A stretch of DNA of 9,410 nt from Gammaproteobacteria bacterium (lineage in GTDB: Bacteria > Pseudomonadota > Gammaproteobacteria > UWMA-0217), in the NCBI GenBank assembly GCA_011330835.1, contig DRPO01000536.1:1-9410 (forward strand). The letters run 5' to 3'. The position numbers and the translations under genes were made by a program. How positions within the stretch are numbered: the first letter of the stretch is position 1; each line of letters starts with the position of its first letter. Below the pieces are notes generated by a model that was given only the letters and a program-made list of their open reading frames with translations, had not been told where the DNA came from and made no database searches. Of this stretch, positions 7,437-9,410 are shown one piece after another.

Positions 7437-7462
7437 GGTGGATCAAGCGCAGCGGATCCACC
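7437..7462. repeat. Hairpin repeat abutting the cheV stop
   Basis: GGTGGATC (7437-7444) pairs perfectly with GATCCACC (7455-7462) over a 10-base loop AAGCGCAGCG. It starts on the base directly after the cheV TAA. There is no T-tract, so it is not a canonical intrinsic terminator, although the stem could protect the 3' end of the mRNA. GGTGG...CCACC stems around an AGCGCAGCG loop are a common intergenic repeat type in gammaproteobacteria, from general knowledge; copy number in this genome cannot be seen here. Confidence 0.7.
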
Positions 7463-7527
7463 GTTCTACGGATGTATATCAATAGTTGCAAAAGTACTCG
7501 CGCCCAGTATCCCGATATGCGGTTTCC

Positions 7528-7565
7528 CCCCTCACCCTAACCCTCTCCCCCAAAGGGGAGAGGGG
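7528..7565. repeat. CCCTCACCCTAACCCTCTCCCC-type palindromic repeat
   Basis: CCCTCTCCCC (7541-7550) pairs with GGGGAGAGGG (7555-7564) through a 10-base perfect stem over a 4-base loop CAAA. It is preceded by CCCTCACCCTAA. On the minus strand it translates to SPLSPLGERVRVRG, a string often mis-annotated as protein in many genomes, which marks it as a dispersed repeat and not a gene. It lies between the convergent cheV and yjbQ ends and could form a hairpin in either transcript. Around it, 7463-7527 and 7566-7624 hold nothing I can name. Confidence 0.75.
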
Positions 7566-7624
7566 ACTATTGGGAGCGCCAGCGTGGCTGCGAGAATATA
7601 TGCAACGATTAATACTTGTCGCGC

Positions 7625-8038
7625 TCAAGACCCCGTCACGGTCACGACGACCTGACGCCGATGGCCGGCGGTTCGGTGCTCCCACAGGTAAACGCCCTGC
7701 CAGACGCCCAGTTGCAACCGCCCTTTCGTCACCGGGATGGTCAGATCCATGCCGGTCAGGATCGAGCGCACATGGGCCGACATATCGTCCGGCCCCTCGC
7801 TCTGGTGCAGAAAGCGCCGGTCGCCGTCCACCACCAGCCCGGCCATGAAGGTTTCCAGGTCGCGGCGAACGTCGGGATCGGCGTTTTCGCAGAGCATCAA
7901 CGACGCGCTGGTGTGCTTGACGAAGACGTGGGCCAGGCCGGCATCCACGCCCGCCCGTTCCACCAGCGTCCTCACCTCCGCCGTCAGATCGTAGCTGCCC
8001 CGCCCCCGGGTCTGGACGATCAGCGTCTCCTGCATCAT
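7625..8038 (-). CDS. yjbQ: YjbQ-family protein (UPF0047)
   Basis: Small cytoplasmic protein of the YjbQ/UPF0047 family; E. coli YjbQ has a weak secondary thiamine phosphate synthase activity, but the physiological role is unsettled. The 137 residues from ATG 8038 match the usual length (E. coli 138) and contain the family blocks: VFVKHTSASL at 38-47, ENADP 51-55, EGPDDMSAH 81-89, LGVWQGVYLWEHR 110-122 and HRR 126-128. The histidines and acids of these blocks form the presumed metal or substrate pocket. The start at 8038 overlaps the stop of the HIT gene as ATGA (8038-8035), a typical coupling junction. An ATG at 8050 would add only four residues, and a second ATG at 8035 is also possible. It is the last gene of the dnaX-led operon. 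Confidence 0.92.
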   Translation of the reverse strand: MMQETLIVQTRGRGSYDLTAEVRTLVERAGVDAGLAHVFVKHTSASLMLCENADPDVRRDLETFMAGLVVDGDRRFLHQSEGPDDMSAHVRSILTGMDLTIPVTKGRLQLGVWQGVYLWEHRTAGHRRQVVVTVTGS

Positions 8039-8385
8039 CCCGGCGGCCATTGCATCGGTCGCCCACCCAGAATATGCAGATGGATATGGAAAACCGTCTG
8101 CCCGGCCTCCTCGCCACAGTTCATGACCGTGCGATAGCCGCGCTCGGCAAGGCCCTCGTCCGCCGCCACGGCTTTCGCGGCGAGGTAGAGCTTGCCCACC
8201 AGTTCGGCATGATCCGGCTCCAGATCATTGATCGTGGCGATATGCTGGCGTGGAATGGCCAGCAGATGCGTCGGCGCCTGCGGATTGAGATCCCGGAACA
8301 CCACCACGCCATCATTGTCATGAACAATCTCGGCGGGAATCTCGCCGGATGCGATTTTGCAAAAAATACAGTCAGTCATAGGCAT
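8035..8385 (-). CDS. HIT-family purine nucleoside phosphoramidase (HinT-like)
   Basis: Histidine triad hydrolase of the HinT branch, which cleaves AMP-linked phosphoramidates and aminoacyl-adenylates; cytoplasmic dimer. The 116-residue protein has CIFCKI at 6-11, family segments IPAEIV, FRDLNPQAPTHLLAIP (30-45) and the active site H100-I-H102-L-H104 followed by LGGRPMQWPPG. The C-terminal WPPG is typical of bacterial HinT. GGAG (8393-8390) lies four bases before ATG 8385 and ten before ATG 8379, which would begin MTDCIFC, so the start may be either. The GGAG sits just after the recR stop, within a 9-base gap. Its own stop overlaps the start of yjbQ. Its role within a replication and repair operon is not evident from the sequence. 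Confidence 0.93.
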   Translation of the reverse strand: MPMTDCIFCKIASGEIPAEIVHDNDGVVVFRDLNPQAPTHLLAIPRQHIATINDLEPDHAELVGKLYLAAKAVAADEGLAERGYRTVMNCGEEAGQTVFHIHLHILGGRPMQWPPG

Positions 8386-8394
8386 TGAACTCCG

Positions 8395-8991
8395 CTAATA
8401 TTCGGTCCGCCCTTCAAAGGCATGCGCCAGCGTTTGGCCATCGACATATTCGAGTTCCCCACCGAAAGGAACGCCGTGGGCGATCCGGCTGGTGCGGATG
8501 TCGAGGCCCCGCGCCATTTCGTGGATGAAATTGGCGGTGACTTCCCCTTCCACGGTGGGATTGGTGGCGAGGATGACTTCGCTGACTTCGCCGCTGGCGA
8601 GGCGTTGCTCCAGCTTGTCGAAGCCCAGTTCGTCGGGGCCGATGCCGTCCAGCGGCGAGAGACGCCCCATGAGGACGAAATAGTAGCCGCGAAACCCGGT
8701 GGATTGCTCGATCGCCAGGACATCGGAGGGATGCTCGACGATGCACAGCAGCGAGGGATCGCGGGCCGGGTTGGCGCAGATATCACAAACGGGATGCTCG
8801 GTGAAGGTGCGGCAGCGCTGACATTCGCCGATGCTTTCCACCGCCTGGCGGAGCATATCGGCCAGGCGCAACGCGCCGGCCCGGTCTCTTTCCAGCAGAT
8901 GAAACGCCATCCGCTGAGAGGTTTTGGCCCCGACGCCCGGCAGGCAACGCAGGGAATCGATCAGGCGTTGCAGTAGCGGCGCGTCGTTCAT
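8395..8991 (-). CDS. recR: Recombination mediator RecR
   Basis: Part of RecFOR, which loads RecA on SSB-coated gapped DNA; forms a ring clamp and binds RecO. From ATG 8991 there are 198 residues (E. coli 201), beginning MNDAPLLQRLIDSLRCLPGVG, which aligns with the family start. A helix-hairpin-helix sits around LPGVGAKTSQRMAFHLL (17-33). A four-cysteine zinc motif is present at C57, C60, C69 and C72. The Toprim domain follows, with E86 in CIVEHPSD, GRLSPLDGIGP near 109-119 and ATNPTVEGE at 142-150. A GTG three bases further upstream (8994) is an in-frame alternative. It starts 9 bases after the ybaB stop with only a weak purine-rich ribosome site, which suggests coupled translation. Gene order ybaB-recR is strongly conserved in bacteria. 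Confidence 0.97.
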   Translation of the reverse strand: MNDAPLLQRLIDSLRCLPGVGAKTSQRMAFHLLERDRAGALRLADMLRQAVESIGECQRCRTFTEHPVCDICANPARDPSLLCIVEHPSDVLAIEQSTGFRGYYFVLMGRLSPLDGIGPDELGFDKLEQRLASGEVSEVILATNPTVEGEVTANFIHEMARGLDIRTSRIAHGVPFGGELEYVDGQTLAHAFEGRTEY

Positions 8992-9000
8992 CACCCAGCG

Positions 9001-9318
9001 TCAGAACGGCAGGTTCAGGCCGGCTGGCAAACCGGCGGCAATGCCGGACATTTTCTCTCGGGTAGCCGCCGCGACCTTGTGAGCGGCGTCGTTGATGGCG
9101 GCCGCGATCAGATCTTCGAGCATGTCCTTGTCGTCTCCGAGCAGAGCGTCGTCGATTTCCACGCGGCGCACCTCGTGCTTGCCCGTCATAACGACCTTGG
9201 CCATGCCGCCGCCAGACTCGCCAGTCACCTCCAGCCTGGCGATTTCCTCCTGCGCCTTCTGCATGTCCTGCTGCATTTTCTGCGCCTGTTTCATAATGTT
9301 GCCTAGTCCACCTTTCAT
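9001..9318 (-). CDS. ybaB: YbaB/EbfC nucleoid-associated DNA-binding protein
   Basis: Small dimeric DNA-binding protein of the YbaB/EbfC family, acting as a nucleoid-associated or regulatory factor. It is 105 residues (E. coli 109), begins MKGGLGNIMKQAQKMQQDMQ and continues as a long N-terminal helix to about residue 30. A beta core follows with TGESGGGMAKVVMTGKHEV (32-50) and VRRVEIDDALL, then a second helix, DMLEDLIAAAINDAAHKV, and a C-terminal tail ending in AGLNLPF. AGGAG (9328-9324) lies five bases before the ATG, the clearest ribosome site in this operon, and it is inside the end of dnaX. The start overlaps the dnaX stop by four bases (ATGA, 9318-9315). Confidence 0.96.
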   Translation of the reverse strand: MKGGLGNIMKQAQKMQQDMQKAQEEIARLEVTGESGGGMAKVVMTGKHEVRRVEIDDALLGDDKDMLEDLIAAAINDAAHKVAAATREKMSGIAAGLPAGLNLPF

Positions 9319-9410
9319 AAGCTCTCCTGGACGGGTTTGATGGATCCGGGAATGATATCAGCCCCAAACTGTTTTTGAATCTCCCCCACCACCGGGTCGG
9401 CGGCGATAGC
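9315..9410 (-). CDS. dnaX: DNA polymerase III tau/gamma subunit, C-terminal end
   Basis: Partial gene entering from the right edge: 31 codons and a TGA, too short to stand out by length. The reading ends DPVVGEIQKQFGADI, then IPGSIKPVQESL, which resembles the extreme C-terminus of gammaproteobacterial DnaX (DP-x-V-x-x-(L/I)-...-F-x-A-x-(V/I)-...-S-I-x-P). That tail belongs to tau, the part that binds the polymerase alpha subunit at the replication fork. The call is supported by the conserved dnaX-ybaB-recR order and by the ATGA overlap with ybaB. The frame is open from the window edge to the stop. Any programmed frameshift site for gamma would lie outside the window. Confidence 0.9.
   Translation of the reverse strand, partial: AIAADPVVGEIQKQFGADIIPGSIKPVQESL

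Noticed and set aside
7473..7620. Similar AT-rich flanks around the 7528-7565 repeat as a target duplication
   Set aside because: The resemblance (TATAT...ACT...CGCGC) needs several gaps and is no better than chance by eye.
7479..8117. Minus-strand 212-codon frame over yjbQ
   Set aside because: It is out of frame with YjbQ and includes the SPLSPLGERVRVRG string that comes from a dispersed repeat.

Overview
The window is ordinary chromosomal DNA of a high-GC gammaproteobacterium. The strongest taxonomic cue is a full-length erythronate-4-phosphate dehydrogenase (pdxB), the marker of the DXP-dependent vitamin B6 route that is mostly confined to Gammaproteobacteria. A dnaX-ybaB-recR cluster, CheV and a full-length Lhr helicase fit this. 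The genus cannot be read from the sequence.

Layout from left to right. On the minus strand there is the N-terminus of a membrane-anchored protein that looks like a staphylococcal-nuclease-type enzyme (132 to the left edge), 2 bases after the stop of pdxB (1271 to 135). A 302-base gap (1272-1573) follows, filled largely by nested inverted-repeat elements. Then comes the large lhr gene (5917 to 1574, minus). A short divergent spacer separates lhr from an unrecognised 82-residue ORF (6045-6293, plus). A 165-base gap with two small inverted repeats leads to cheV (6459-7436, plus). A 188-base convergent gap (7437-7624) holds two hairpin repeats. The right end is a compact minus-strand operon read right to left: the end of dnaX, ybaB/ebfC, recR, a HIT-family hydrolase and a YjbQ-family protein. 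Its genes overlap by 4 bases or are 8-10 bases apart.

How the genes work together. The dnaX-ybaB-recR block links the clamp loader, a nucleoid-associated DNA-binding protein and the RecFOR recombination mediator, a very widespread arrangement. Here it is extended by two metabolic housekeeping genes. Lhr is a second DNA-repair enzyme in the window but is transcribed separately. CheV is a stand-alone chemotaxis adaptor with no other chemotaxis gene in view. PdxB makes a vitamin B6 precursor.

I found no convincing undescribed system. The points worth a second look are the nested repeat with mutually exclusive hairpins upstream of pdxB, a possible leaderless lhr start, the unrecognised 82-residue protein facing lhr, the paired inverted repeats ahead of cheV, and the tight coupling of the HIT and YjbQ genes to the recR operon. 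Several gene starts (pdxB, lhr, cheV, recR, yjbQ) should be placed downstream of the longest open frame.
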